64,000 nt of DNA from Bryopsis sp. KO-2023 (lineage: Eukaryota > Chlorophyta > Ulvophyceae > Bryopsidales > Bryopsidaceae). Under the pieces are notes generated by a model. It saw nothing but the letters and a program-made list of their open reading frames with translations, was not told the origin of the DNA and did no database searches. The stretch spans positions 806,001 through 870,000 of the forward strand of contig BSYQ01000014.1 of the NCBI GenBank assembly GCA_030272585.1, in the 5' to 3' direction. Positions within the stretch are counted from its first letter, which is position 1. The number at the start of each line of letters is the position of its first letter. Made by a program: the position numbers and the translations under genes. Positions 24,960-36,268 of this stretch are shown piece by piece.

Positions 24960-25775
24960 CTTGGGTGTTCGGTCGCAGGTGATGACGACTCAGACGACTG
25001 AGCTTAAATAGCCAAGACAGTTTCTGGCAATGACAGTTTCTGGAAAATTTTCATTTCTCTTGTCACGGACAGTTTCCCACATTGTACTGTGGTGATTTCC
25101 TCAAGCCTCTTGCAGCAAGGATGCACAGACTTCTAACCAAGAACAAATACCAAATGACAACTCCTCCAGTATCACTTTGCTCATGCACCATGCCACTTCA
25201 ATCAACAAAGATATTGAAGATATATCTGAACTATTTATCAAACTGCTGTGGATCAAAATTGCATCCCAACTGACGAACATAAAGTAACATGTACATGGCC
25301 GTACTGTTGAACTCAAGCAGTTTTCCGCCCTGCAAGTAGTCTGACATTTTCAGAAAAACAAGAATTCTTGGCTGGTTTCCTTTTTGTTTTGCATTCCGTC
25401 AGAAACATCTTTCAGGAGATGTAAGATTCAGGTCAGCGTTCTTGAACCAAATATTATTTATGAGTTGCTTTCCATATTAATCAGCCCCTCGATGATTTCA
25501 GAAAAAAAAAAAAACACAAAAAAACATTCTTTCTTTTTTTACCTCTCCTCCAACAGAGAATTGACGGTTCCACTTGCAAACACTAGTTTGTTAAAGGAAG
25601 ACACTGCAGTGGGATAAAAGCAACTTACAACAAGGGAAAAATATTCCCCAAACCCCTTCCTGTTGGCAATGTAGTTCTGTGATATGCTATACAGGTCCAG
25701 ACCCTCCCAACCACCCATTTTTCTGCCCTTCCCTCCCAGAAAAACAAAAGCAAGCAAAAAACATAATCTCAGAAA

Positions 25776-25972
25776 CATAGGCGCAACCAGGATTCCGGGG
25801 GAGGGGGGGCCGGAATATTTTTTGGGGGGGCCAACTTTTAATTTTTGTACCGTGTAGTGAAAAAACTGCTGAATAGGATTTGTTTTTTTTGGCTTGCTAG
25901 CTTTCTTGGGGGGGCCCGAAAAGTTTTTAGGGGGGCCTGGCCCCCCCAGGCCCCCCTCTGGTTGCGCCTATG
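25776..25972. mobile_element. hAT-type MITE, 197 bp, 8-bp TSD
   Basis: Terminal inverted repeats CATAGGCGCAACCAG and CTGGTTGCGCCTATG (15 bp) bound a G-run/C-run-rich core. An 8-bp target duplication CTCAGAAA flanks it (25768-25775 and 25973-25980). The orthologous positions in units 2 and 3 show a single uninterrupted CTCAGAAA (about 31481 and 37037), an empty site that proves insertion. An 8-bp TSD points to the hAT superfamily. Confidence 0.9.
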
Positions 25973-26033
25973 CTCAGAAAGCGCACAAGGAACAAAGGAA
26001 AATAAAATCAACTATTGGGGGAATAGCGTTGGG

Positions 26034-26638
26034 TCAATCAGCAGACGCAGCATGATAATAACTCTCAGGCCCGTTGGGGTCCTTTGGACATCCAGTGCGT
26101 GAGCATCGCTCCACTATTACATTCACGAGCGACCTTGTGGTTCCTGTGGGTCTGGCCGCCGCCGCCGCTGCTTCGTCCGACATTGGCGGCTGGTCGGTCA
26201 ATATTTTTTTCAATATCTTCTTGCGAAATGGGATTTTTGGAGTCGGATTCCTTCGGAGGGTTTTCTCGATTGCGCAGCTATCGCATGAAGCGAGAGGAGA
26301 GGCACCTCCGTTCTCCAGAGAAGCTCGATTGACTCCATGCCTCATCAACTCCAGAAAACTGGAGTGGAAACTGCGTTTGCGCCTGCAATCCACAAGCCTC
26401 ATGAGACGACCGTGTTTTGATTCTTGACGCCATGCATCGATTTCGCTTAGGATAGAATCCCACAACGTAATCGCAGGAAACAAGAAGTGGGTGGAGCAAA
26501 GCATGGCTCACCTCGACGAAGCGCCTGGTTTCGTTGAACACCCTTCGTCTGTCTGGGTCGGTGATGTCTTGAAAAGGACACCTATCGGGTGTTCGTGGTG
26601 CTCTACGAGCTGGGAGGTTTGTGGGATCCTCGCCAGTT
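26034..26638 (-). pseudogene. G1 copy 1, 5'-truncated
   Basis: Carries the end of the G1 upstream exon (PFQDITDPDRRRVFNETRR, donor at about 26513) and the following 77-nt exon, but the duplication junction at 26638 removes everything upstream. No start codon remains. Confidence 0.45.
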
Positions 26639-26639
26639 G

Positions 26640-28469
26640 TTGAGGGGCTGTTTTGTTTATTACTGAGGTTGGATTGAAGGAAATGGGCTTTCTTTTTCAT
26701 GAATTGATATGCTTGGTGGTTTGCTTTTTTTGAAATTTCTATATCGAATATTGAGTAAGAGTGGGGGGAAAAGGAGGGGGAGAGAAGAGAAAATTTTATT
26801 CGGGAGGGAGGGGGGGGGTAAAAACTCAAAAATTCCAAAAAGCAAAAAAGCAAAAGAACACTTTTCCGTATCCATACGGATTTTTTTCCTTTTTCAAAAA
26901 AGAAAAACTAAAAAAAAAACTAAAAAATATCTTTTGGAAATTGTCTTTTTTTATATCATTTCCTCTTTTTTCTTTATCATTTTGAAGGGTTTTTTCTCAC
27001 TTTTGTTTTGTGGGGCTGCAGGCAGGGGGCTGCTTTGTTTTGTTTTGTTTTTGCTTAGTTTTTTTTTCATAACTTGTTCTTTTTTTTTCTTGTTTACACT
27101 GAAGGCTGAACCTATGGGGAACAGCAACTAGGGAACAATTTCTTTTTTATTTGCTTGCCCTGTCTGTGGGACTGCATATGTCTATATGTCTGACTGGGGG
27201 TGGAGTATTTCGGGGGTGGAGAGATAGGAGGAAAAGCGTCCAGCTAGTCAGTCTTGATATGTTATCTTATCTTTCTGTTTTTTTTTTTTTGGGGGGGGGG
27301 GAGGGGGGTTGCACCAGAGCTTCCTGACATGATATGGTGCTACTAGTGCTTTGTTTTGTTTTCTGTTCCCCACCCACCCCGAGAAGATATAATGCTGATA
27401 ATGCCTCTGGCATTTTTTTTTATGGGAAGGATAAGATCCCTAGCTGGGGCATGAGTTTGTTGATCGACCCCCATCTTCAGTCTCCAGTGTTTCAAAAAAA
27501 TCATTGGTAAAAATATCATGGGTTTATCTGTCCGCATCAAACAGGGATATATATATACTGCTTCAATATATTTTCATACATACATCCTGTCTTTTTTCAT
27601 GAATCCTTAATGGGAATGTTTTGGTGAGGCTGTTTGGGTTTGAATGAGGCGCTCTTTGGATGAAAATCTATTTCAAAAAAAAGAAGGAAACAAAAAGATG
27701 TTTGGGAGAGATATAGAGCTGGATTTACGTTATTGATTAAGGAAGAAAAAAAAAAGCCAGGAAAAAAAGTAAAAGTAAAAAGTTGAATTTTGTCAGGAAA
27801 ACCAGTGGGGGAGGGGAGGCTGCTACTAAATACCCAGTGTTTAGTTTTTTGGGTGTTTTTTTTCTTGGGTGTTTTTTGTTTGGGGGTGGTGGAGGGGACC
27901 TTCCTGAGAAATGAGGCAAAGCTTCCATCAAAAATGTTTTGTGGAAAAATCGACTTAGACAAGGATGTCTCCTATCCATCCATCCATATATGCTGCCTTT
28001 GTTATTTTATATTTTGGTTTAAAGGAGAAGAGAGGTCCAGGGATTGTAGCAGTTCGAGAAACGAGATGTTTTTCTGATGGCTCTCTCTGATTGGGGAAAA
28101 AGATAGCACTTGCATTTGCTTAGAACTTTTTTTTTTATTAATTGGGGTTTTGAAGGGGGAATGAGTCATGCTATGGGTTGATACTGATTTGATAGTCAGG
28201 GAAAGAAAAGAGAAAGGGGGGGGGGGGCTTTTTAGAATATTTTCTTCGCTCAGGGCTCTGCCTGTAACAAATATTCTAAATTATTTATTCGAATTTTTGT
28301 ATTCTGATGGCCTCTGTCGATGGCATTTTTTCCCAACCAACCAACCAACCAAAATATCATGGACTGATTGATGACTGATCTCTCAGACAAAGCTGAGGAA
28401 GTATCAAAAAAATTGCTAAAAAGTATCAATTGATGCATTTTCTTCTTCTCTGGGACATCTTAAGGCACT

Positions 28470-28503
<34 letters not shown>

Positions 28504-28740
28504 GTATGTTGAGAATGGTGTCTATTTCTTGAAAATTGGCGGCCGATTTTTTCTCAATAATGCTCTCCCCAACCATCCCAGAACCCACTTTGGCAATATC
28601 CCATCCTTGTCCATGAGGTCACGATTTTTTGCCACCACTCACGAAGTATATTGAAGCTGTAGTCGCTTCGCATTCCTATTCTGGCACAGCAAGAATAGAA
28701 AAAATCAGATTGGAGCAAGCAAAATTTTTTTGCTATAAAG
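26640..28740. other. Array spacer, no gene seen
   Basis: About 2.1 kb of T/G-rich sequence with runs such as T12G10 (27279), G11 (28217), a CCAA tetramer run (28338) and a (CT)n microsatellite (28470-28493). It is copied in unit 3 at 32202-34296. ORFs up to 121 codons are low-complexity and lack support. Confidence 0.5.
28470..28493 (+). repeat. (CT)n microsatellite (copy at 34025-34048)
   Basis: About twelve CT dinucleotides followed by TATATATATATG. The same length occurs in the duplicated block at 34025, in keeping with a very recent duplication. Confidence 0.9.
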
Positions 28741-28769
28741 CAATGAACATGAATCAAGAAAGAAACGAA

Positions 28770-28812
28770 GGCATAGGGGGATCGAACCCCATGGACAGTC
28801 CAATCACTTGCC
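28770..28812 (-). other. tRNA 3'-half-like element, unit 2
   Basis: Same element as at 23693, with GGGGTTCGATCCCC as a perfect T stem-loop followed by CTATGCC. There is no 5' half. It lies about 220 bp beyond the stop of G2 copy 2, on the same strand. Confidence 0.45.
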
Positions 28813-29030
28813 TTTTTCTTTTCAGAGAAAAGAAACCCGAAGGAAAGAAACTCCTAATTATACCCCTACTTACCCCTATTTACCCCTGATGTTTCCTAAC
28901 ATATATACATGCACAAACAAGTAAATAACACAAACACTCCCAACAAATAGCTTTTTTTTTTTTTTTTTTTTGCTTTTTTTTTTTTTTTCTTTTTCATTTT
29001 TTCCCCCCTAATATGTACATTTATAGTTAG

Positions 29031-30712
29031 CTAAAAAGTATATTCCAAAAGAAAACCCCAACCCAAGCAAATAAACGGGACAGCGTTGATTCTTCCCCAG
29101 AGCGTTCTCGTGGGCTGGTCATCACGGTGATGATCCAAATTCATCTCAGAATCGTAGCTCGCTCCCCTTGGTCGAAGTAAGTTTTGATCATTGATCGATT
29201 GATTGAAGTTTGGATCTAAATTCTCCGGACGATCAACTTCTCCGCGTTCTCTGCGAACACCATTCCCCGTGACGATTCCACCAGGTGTGTCCGAGATCCG
29301 CAAATTCATCTCAGAATCGTGGCTCCGAACACCATTCCCCGTGACGATTCCACCAGGTGTGTCCGAGATCCGCAAATTCATCTCAGAATCGTGGCTCCCC
29401 CCCCTTGGTCGAAGCAGGTTTGGATCTAAATTCTCCGGACGATCAACTTCTCCGCCTTCTCTGCGAACACCATTCCCCGTGACGATTCCACCAGGTGTGT
29501 CCGAGATCCGCATCCGTTGTCGTCCACTACCGACAGTCTCGCTTGCAATTGCAAAACTCACAAACTTGGGCAGCAAAAATGTGAGGGGTTCTTCAACCTT
29601 GATTTTCCCAAGGGGGTGGCAAACGTGTTGTCCCCCTACTCGACTGGTAGATAAAAAAGTGCTCCTTTTTCCCCTGTTCCGCCGCCTGTGTGCGTTGTCG
29701 GTCTCGCAGAGGTTGTCGTCGTCGATGCAAACATTCCCGATTCCTTCGAGATAATACTTGCCACTTTGTTTGGTAAAAAACTTCCCTGGAAGCCTCGATA
29801 TCATGTTTTCCATGAGCTCCTTGTCCACTCCGAATCGAGACATCATGTCAACAAAAAGGGACCTGCGTTTTGAACAAAAAGCTTATTTGTTGGGTGCTTC
29901 GACTTTCACTCAAAGGTATGAGGTTTGACTGGGAAAGTAGCACTGAAAGCAAAGCCACATTTTGGCGAAGTGCTGTTTTTCTCAAACAACTCAGAAAGAA
30001 CTGTATCCACAACACAGACACATCTTAAGTGGCTTACTCACATGATGGACCCATCAGCCGCCAAATTTGATGCCAAAGCTCGGAAAAAAACATCCGGATC
30101 GATTACAATACTGATGCGTCGATCTTTATCCAGCGAGCCAATCTGTATTTCACCCTAACCACAATATAGATTTGTGCTCAAAAGTTCACTGGTGCTTGGA
30201 AAATCTCTACAAAGTTTAACAGCCTGCAATTGCGAGATTGGAATCAGTATGAGTGTGAGCATCACAATCACTCACCAAAGCAGCCACCTTGGGGAGTGCC
30301 ACAATTCCACCGTTTTCACGAGGCGCGGAACCAGGACGCAAAAACCTCCCAGGGGCAGGAAGGATATGTCGGACGTCAGAGGGCTGCCGATCGTCTCCAA
30401 GACGGACTCTCACAAGGGAGAGACTTTCAGAAACACTGGCCCCTTGTGATGCCGGCGCTTGATCAGGTTGGACCCCAGCCTCGATTATAGGCCCATTCTG
30501 TCGTCGAGAAGATCTTCTTCTTGCTTTGATCTTCCCGATTGCTTTCTGCAAGCATGAATAGAAGTGGTTATTGAAGCATCAAGCGTCGACAAGAGTGTTA
30601 CACTGGCTCCGACAACCGTAAGAAAGAGGAGGTCAATACACACCTTAACGCAAAGAGCTGTCGGTAGTACTACTGATACCACCTTGCACAGGTTGCATAG
30701 TTGAACACTCAT
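29031..30712 (-). CDS. G2 copy 2, unknown protein with internal repeats
   Basis: Four exons close in frame: 30644-30712, 30276-30545, 30042-30154, 29031-29862, about 427 aa, identical in translation to copy 3. I do not recognise the family. Visible parts are a Cys-containing hydrophobic start (MSVQLCNLCKVVSVVLPTAL), a basic stretch (KKAIGKIKARRRSSRRQ), a middle block ending DPDVFFRALASNLAADGSIM, a possible helical block (SRFGVDKELMENMISRLPG), and three copies of RISDTPGGIVTGNGVR with DSEMN linkers near the C-terminus. There is no obvious TM segment beyond the start. Codon phases agree at all three introns. Confidence 0.55.
29238..29520 (-). repeat. Internal tandem repeats in the G2 terminal exon
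   Basis: Three copies of a segment containing CACCATTCCCCGTGACG and CCACCAGGTGTGTCCGAG, separated by copies of AATTCATCTCAGAATCG and CTCCGGACGATCAACTTC. They encode RISDTPGGIVTGNGVR and PENLDPN modules. Unit 3 has the same set at 34794-35076. Confidence 0.9.
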
Positions 30713-31599
30713 CTTTGGGTGTTCGGTCGCAGGTGATGACGACTGAGACGACTGAGCTTAAATAGCCGAGACAGTTTCTGGCAATGACAGTTTCTGGAAA
30801 AGTTGCATTTCTCTTGTCACCGACAGTTTCCCACATTGTATTGTGGTGACTTCCTCAAATCTCCACCAAGGATGCATGGACTTCCAACCGATAACAAATA
30901 CCAAATGACAACTCCTCCAGTATCACTTTGCTCATGCACCATGCCACTTCAATCAACAAAGATATTGAAGATATTTCTGAACTATTTATCAAACTACTGT
31001 GCATCAAAATTGCATCCCAACTGACAAACATAAAGTAACATGTACGTGGGTGTACTGTTAAACTCAAGCAGTCTTCCGCCCTGCAAGTAGTCTGACATTT
31101 TCAGAAAAACAAGAATTCTTGGCTGGTTTCCTTTTTGTTTTGCATTCCGTCAGAAACATCTTTCAGGAGATGTAAGATTCAGGTCAGCGTTTTTGAACCA
31201 AATATTATTTATGAGTTGCTTTCCATATTAATCAGCCCCTCGATGATTTCAGAAACCTCTCCTCCAACAGAGAATTGACGGTTCCACTTGCAAACACTAG
31301 TGTGTTAAAGGAAGACACTGCAGTGGGATAAAAGCAACTTACAACAAGGGAAAAATATTCCCCAAACCCCTTCCTGTTGGCAATGTAGTTCTGTGATATG
31401 CTATACAGGTCCAGACCCTCCCAACCACCCATCCTTCTGCCCTTTCCTCCCAGAAAAAAGAGCAAGCAAAACAAAATAATCTCAGAAAGCGGACAAGGAA
31501 CAAAGGAAAATAACTATAGGGGGGCTATCGCTGGGCCAATCAGCAGGCGCAGCCTGATAATAAGTCTAGACTCATTATCCGAGATCTCAGGCCCGTTGG

Positions 31600-32201
31600 G
31601 GTCCTTTGGACATCCAGTGCGTGGGCATCGCTCCACTATTACATTCACGAGCGACCTTGTGGTTCCTGTGTGGTCTGACCGCCGCCGCCGCTGCTTCGTC
31701 CGACATTGGCGGCTGGTCGGTCAATATTTTTTTCAATATCTTCTTGCGAAGTGGGATTTTTGGAGTCGTCCGACTCCATTTTTTTCATTTGGAGTCCTTC
31801 GAAGAGTTTTCTCGATTCCGCAGTTATCGCATGAAACGAGAGGAGAGGCACCTCCGCTCTCCAGAGAAGCTCGATTGACTCCATGCCTCATCGACTCCAG
31901 AAAACAGAGGTGGAAACAGCGTTTGCGCCTGCAATCAAACAAGCCTCATGAGATGACCGTGTTTTGGTTCTCGGCGCCATCGATTTCGCTTACGATAGAA
32001 TCCCACAAAATAAAATCGCAGGGAACAAGCAATTGAAAGCTTGTTCAATAGCTTGTTCAATAGCTTCAATAGCTTGTTCAATAGCTTGTTCCACACCTAT
32101 TGGGTGTTGGCGGTGCTCTACGAGTCGGGAGGTTTGTGGGATCCTCGACTCTAGGGGCGATGTTTTCACAATCGTCCCCAAATTCCTGAAAGCCGCCAGT
32201 T
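31600..32201 (-). pseudogene. G1 copy 2, 5'-truncated and rearranged
   Basis: The G1 upstream exon begins at the duplication junction (32201), runs through GGFQEFGDDCENIAPRVED, then is replaced by a 12-bp minisatellite (32033-32095). The part encoding DITDPDRRRVFNETRRFVE and its donor are lost. Further down, an insertion near 31769 shifts the frame relative to copies 1 and 3. Confidence 0.45.
32033..32095 (+). repeat. 12-bp minisatellite AATAGCTTGTTC
   Basis: About five imperfect copies of AATAGCTTGTTC occur only in unit 2, at the place where the G1 exon of units 1 and 3 encodes DITDPDRRRV. It looks like a local expansion that replaced coding sequence. Confidence 0.85.
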
Positions 32202-34024
32202 GTTGAGGGGCTGTTTTGTTTATTATTGAGGTTGGATTGAAGGAAATGGGCTTTCTTTTTCATGAATTGATATGCTTGGTGGTTAGCTTTTTTTGAAATT
32301 TCTATATCGAATATTGAGTAAGGGTGGGGAGAAAAGAAGGGGGAGAGAAGAGAAAATTTTATTCGGGAGGGAGGGGGGGGTAAAAACTCAAAAATTCCAA
32401 AAATCCCAAAACCAAAAGAGCACTTTTCCGTATCCATACGGATTTTTTTCCTTTTTCAAGAAAAACAAAAAAAACTAAAAAATATCTTTTGGAAATTGTC
32501 TTTTTTTATATCATTTTCTCTTTTTTCTTTATCATTTTGGAGGGTTTTTTCTCACTTTCGTTTTGTGGGGCTGCAGGCAGGGGGCTGCTTTGTTTTGTTT
32601 TGTTTTTGCTTAGTTTTTTTTTCATAACTTGTTCTTTTTTTTTCTTGTTTACACTGAAGGCTGAACCTATGGGGAACAGCAACTAGGGAACAATTTCTTT
32701 TTTATTTGCTTGCCCTGTCTGTGGGACTGCATATGTCTATATGTCTGACTGGGGGTGGAGTATTTCGGGGGTGGAGAGATAGGAGGAAAAGCGTCCAGCT
32801 AGTCAGTCTTGATATGTTATCTTATCTTTCTGTTTTTTTTTTTTTGGGGGGGGGGGAGGGGGGTTGCACCAGAGCTTCCTGACATGATATGGTGCTACTA
32901 GTGCTTTGTTTTGTTTTCTGTTCCCCACCCACCCCGAGAAGATATAATGCTGATAATGCCTCTGGCATTTTTTTTTATGGGAAGGATAAGATCCCTAGCT
33001 GGGGCATGAGTTTGTTGATCGACCCCCATCTTCAGTCTCCAGTGTTTCAAAAAAATCATTGGTAAAAATATCATGGGTTTATCTGTCCGCATCAAACAGG
33101 GATATATATATACTGCTTCAATATATTTTCATACATACATCCTGTCTTTTTTCATGAATCCTTAATGGGAATGTTTTGGTGAGGCTGTTTGGGTTTGAAT
33201 GAGGCGCTCTTTGGATGAAAATCTATTTCAAAAAAAAGAAGGAAACAAAAAGATGTTTGGGAGAGATATAGAGCTGGATTTACGTTATTGATTAAGGAAG
33301 AAAAAAAAAAGCCAGGAAAAAAAGTAAAAGTAAAAAGTTGAATTTTGTCAGGAAAACCAGTGGGGGAGGGGAGGCTGCTACTAAATACCCAGTGTTTAGT
33401 TTTTTGGGTGTTTTTTTTCTTGGGTGTTTTTTGTTTGGGGGTGGTGGAGGGGACCTTCCTGAGAAATGAGGCAAAGCTTCCATCAAAAATGTTTTGTGGA
33501 AAAATCGACTTAGACAAGGATGTCTCCTATCCATCCATCCATATATGCTGCCTTTGTTATTTTATATTTTGGTTTAAAGGAGAAGAGAGGTCCAGGGATT
33601 GTAGCAGTTCGAGAAACGAGATGTTTTTCTGATGGCTCTCTCTGATTGGGGAAAAAGATAGCACTTGCATTTGCTTAGAACTTTTTTTTTTATTAATTGG
33701 GGTTTTGAAGGGGGAATGAGTCATGCTATGGGTTGATACTGATTTGATAGTCAGGGAAAGAAAAGAGAAAGGGGGGGGGGGGCTTTTTAGAATATTTTCT
33801 TCGCTCAGGGCTCTGCCTGTAACAAATATTCTAAATTATTTATTCGAATTTTTGTATTCTGATGGCCTCTGTCGATGGCATTTTTTCCCAACCAACCAAC
33901 CAACCAAAATATCATGGACTGATTGATGACTGATCTCTCAGACAAAGCTGAGGAAGTATCAAAAAAATTGCTAAAAAGTATCAATTGATGCATTTTCTTC
34001 TTCTCTGGGACATCTTAAGGCACT

Positions 34025-34058
<34 letters not shown>

Positions 34059-34325
34059 GTATGTTGAGAATGGTGTCTATTTCTTGAAAATTGGCGGCCG
34101 ATTTTTTCTCAATAATGCTCTCCCCAACCATCCCAGAACCCACTTTGGCAATATCCCATCCTTGTCCATGAGGTCACGATTTTTTGCCACCACTCACGAA
34201 GTATATTGAAGCTGTAGTCGCTTCGCATTCCTATTCTGGCACAGCAAGAATAGAAAAAATCAGATTGGAGCAAGCAAAATTTTTTTGCTATAAAGCAATG
34301 AACATGAATCAAGAAAGAAACGAAG

Positions 34326-34368
34326 GCATAGGGGGATCGAACCCCATGGACAGTCCAATCACTTGCCT
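34326..34368 (-). other. tRNA 3'-half-like element, unit 3
   Basis: Copy of the unit 2 element in the duplicated block. See 28770-28812 for structure. Confidence 0.45.
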
Positions 34369-34586
34369 TTTTCTTTTCAGAGAAAAGAAACCCGAAGGAA
34401 AGAAACTCCTAATTATACCCCTACTTACCCCTATTTACCCCTGATGTTTCCTAACATATATACATGCACAAACAAGTAAATAACACAAACACTCCCAACA
34501 AATAGCTTTTTTTTTTTTTTTTTTTTTGCTTTTTTTTTTTTTTTCTTTTTCATTTTTTCCCCCCTAATATGTACATTTATAGTTAG

Positions 34587-36268
34587 CTAAAAAGTATATT
34601 CCAAAAGAAAACCCCAACCCAAGCAAATAAACGGGACAGCGTTGATTCTTCCCCAGAGCGTTCTCGTGGGCTGGTCATCACGGTGATGATCCAAATTCAT
34701 CTCAGAATCGTAGCTCGCTCCCCTTGGTCGAAGTAAGTTTTGATCATTGATCGATTGATTGAAGTTTGGATCTAAATTCTCCGGACGATCAACTTCTCCG
34801 CGTTCTCTGCGAACACCATTCCCCGTGACGATTCCACCAGGTGTGTCCGAGATCCGCAAATTCATCTCAGAATCGTGGCTCCGAACACCATTCCCCGTGA
34901 CGATTCCACCAGGTGTGTCCGAGATCCGCAAATTCATCTCAGAATCGTGGCTCCCCCCCCTTGGTCGAAGCAGGTTTGGATCTAAATTCTCCGGACGATC
35001 AACTTCTCCGCCTTCTCTGCGAACACCATTCCCCGTGACGATTCCACCAGGTGTGTCCGAGATCCGCATCCGTTGTCGTCCACTACCGACAGTCTCGCTT
35101 GCAATTGCAAAACTCACAAACTTGGGCAGCAAAAATGTGAGGGGTTCTTCAACCTTGATTTTCCCAAGGGGGTGGCAAACGTGTTGTCCCCCTACTCGAC
35201 TGGTAGATAAAAAAGTGCTCCTTTTTCCCCTGTTCCGCCGCCTGTGTGCGTTGTCGGTCTCGCAGAGGTTGTCGTCGTCGATGCAAACATTCCCGATTCC
35301 TTCGAGATAATACTTGCCACTTTGTTTGGTAAAAAACTTCCCTGGAAGCCTCGATATCATGTTTTCCATGAGCTCCTTGTCCACTCCGAATCGAGACATC
35401 ATGTCAACAAAAAGGGACCTGCGTTTTGAACAAAAAGCTTATTTGTTGGGTGCTTCGACTTTCACTCAAAGGTATGAGGTTTGACTGGGAAAGTAGCACT
35501 GAAAGCAAAGCCACATTTTGGCGAAGTGCTGTTTTTCTCAAACAACTCAGAAAGAACTGTATCCACAACACAGACACATCTTAAGTGGCTTACTCACATG
35601 ATGGACCCATCAGCCGCCAAATTTGATGCCAAAGCTCGGAAAAAAACATCCGGATCGATTACAATACTGATGCGTCGATCTTTATCCAGCGAGCCAATCT
35701 GTATTTCACCCTAACCACAATATAGATTTGTGCTCAAAAGTTCACTGGTGCTTGGAAAATCTCTACAAAGTTTAACAGCCTGCAATTGCGAGATTGGAAT
35801 CAGTATGAGTGTGAGCATCACAATCACTCACCAAAGCAGCCACCTTGGGGAGTGCCACAATTCCACCGTTTTCACGAGGCGCGGAACCAGGACGCAAAAA
35901 CCTCCCAGGGGCAGGAAGGATATGTCGGACGTCAGAGGGCTGCCGATCGTCTCCAAGACGGACTCTCACAAGGGAGAGACTTTCAGAAACACTGGCCCCT
36001 TGTGATGCCGGCGCTTGATCAGGTTGGACCCCAGCCTCGATTATAGGCCCATTCTGTCGTCGAGAAGATCTTCTTCTTGCTTTGATCTTCCCGATTGCTT
36101 TCTGCAAGCATGAATAGAAGTGGTTATTGAAGCATCAAGCGTCGACAAGAGTGTTACACTGGCTCCGACAACCGTAAGAAAGAGGAGGTCAATACACACC
36201 TTAACGCAAAGAGCTGTCGGTAGTACTACTGATACCACCTTGCACAGGTTGCATAGTTGAACACTCAT
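34587..36268 (-). CDS. G2 copy 3, unknown protein with internal repeats
   Basis: Exons 36200-36268, 35832-36101, 35598-35710 and 34587-35418 close in frame to about 427 aa, identical to copy 2. Support for a real gene: strong donors (gtgtgt, gtgagt, gtgagt), acceptors after T-rich tracts, matching phases 0, 0, 2, and the diverged copy 1, which keeps the same first-exon frame with mostly conservative changes. The C-terminal repeats RISDTPGGIVTGNGVR arose by duplication of about 80 bp within the exon, since copy 1 has one. Function unknown; it could be lineage-specific. Confidence 0.58.

Larger units (their letters stand above)
23595..26638. repeat. Tandem array unit 1 (old, partial copy)
   Basis: Diverged copy of the 5.56-kb unit. 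Its right end is the same junction (CCAGTT followed by GTTGAGGGG) that ends unit 2. It differs from units 2 and 3 by point changes, a 197-bp MITE insertion at 25776 and a deletion that removes much of the middle of gene G2. The left part of the unit (most of the roughly 2-kb spacer) is missing. Confidence 0.8.
26639..32201. repeat. Tandem array unit 2 (about 5.56 kb)
   Basis: Runs from just after CCAGTT at 26633-26638 to CCAGTT at 32196-32201. Positions 27005-31768 match 32560-37324 of unit 3 with an offset of 5555, then 5556 after one extra T in a poly-T run near 34527. All long ORFs in the block have identical counterparts. The outer edges of the unit differ slightly. Confidence 0.88.

Noticed and set aside
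29203-29754. 183-codon plus-strand ORF (and 34759-35310) with repeated PFPVTIPPGVSEIR
   Set aside because: It is the antisense shadow of the G2 terminal exon repeats. The minus frame joins in phase to upstream exons and the plus frame does not.
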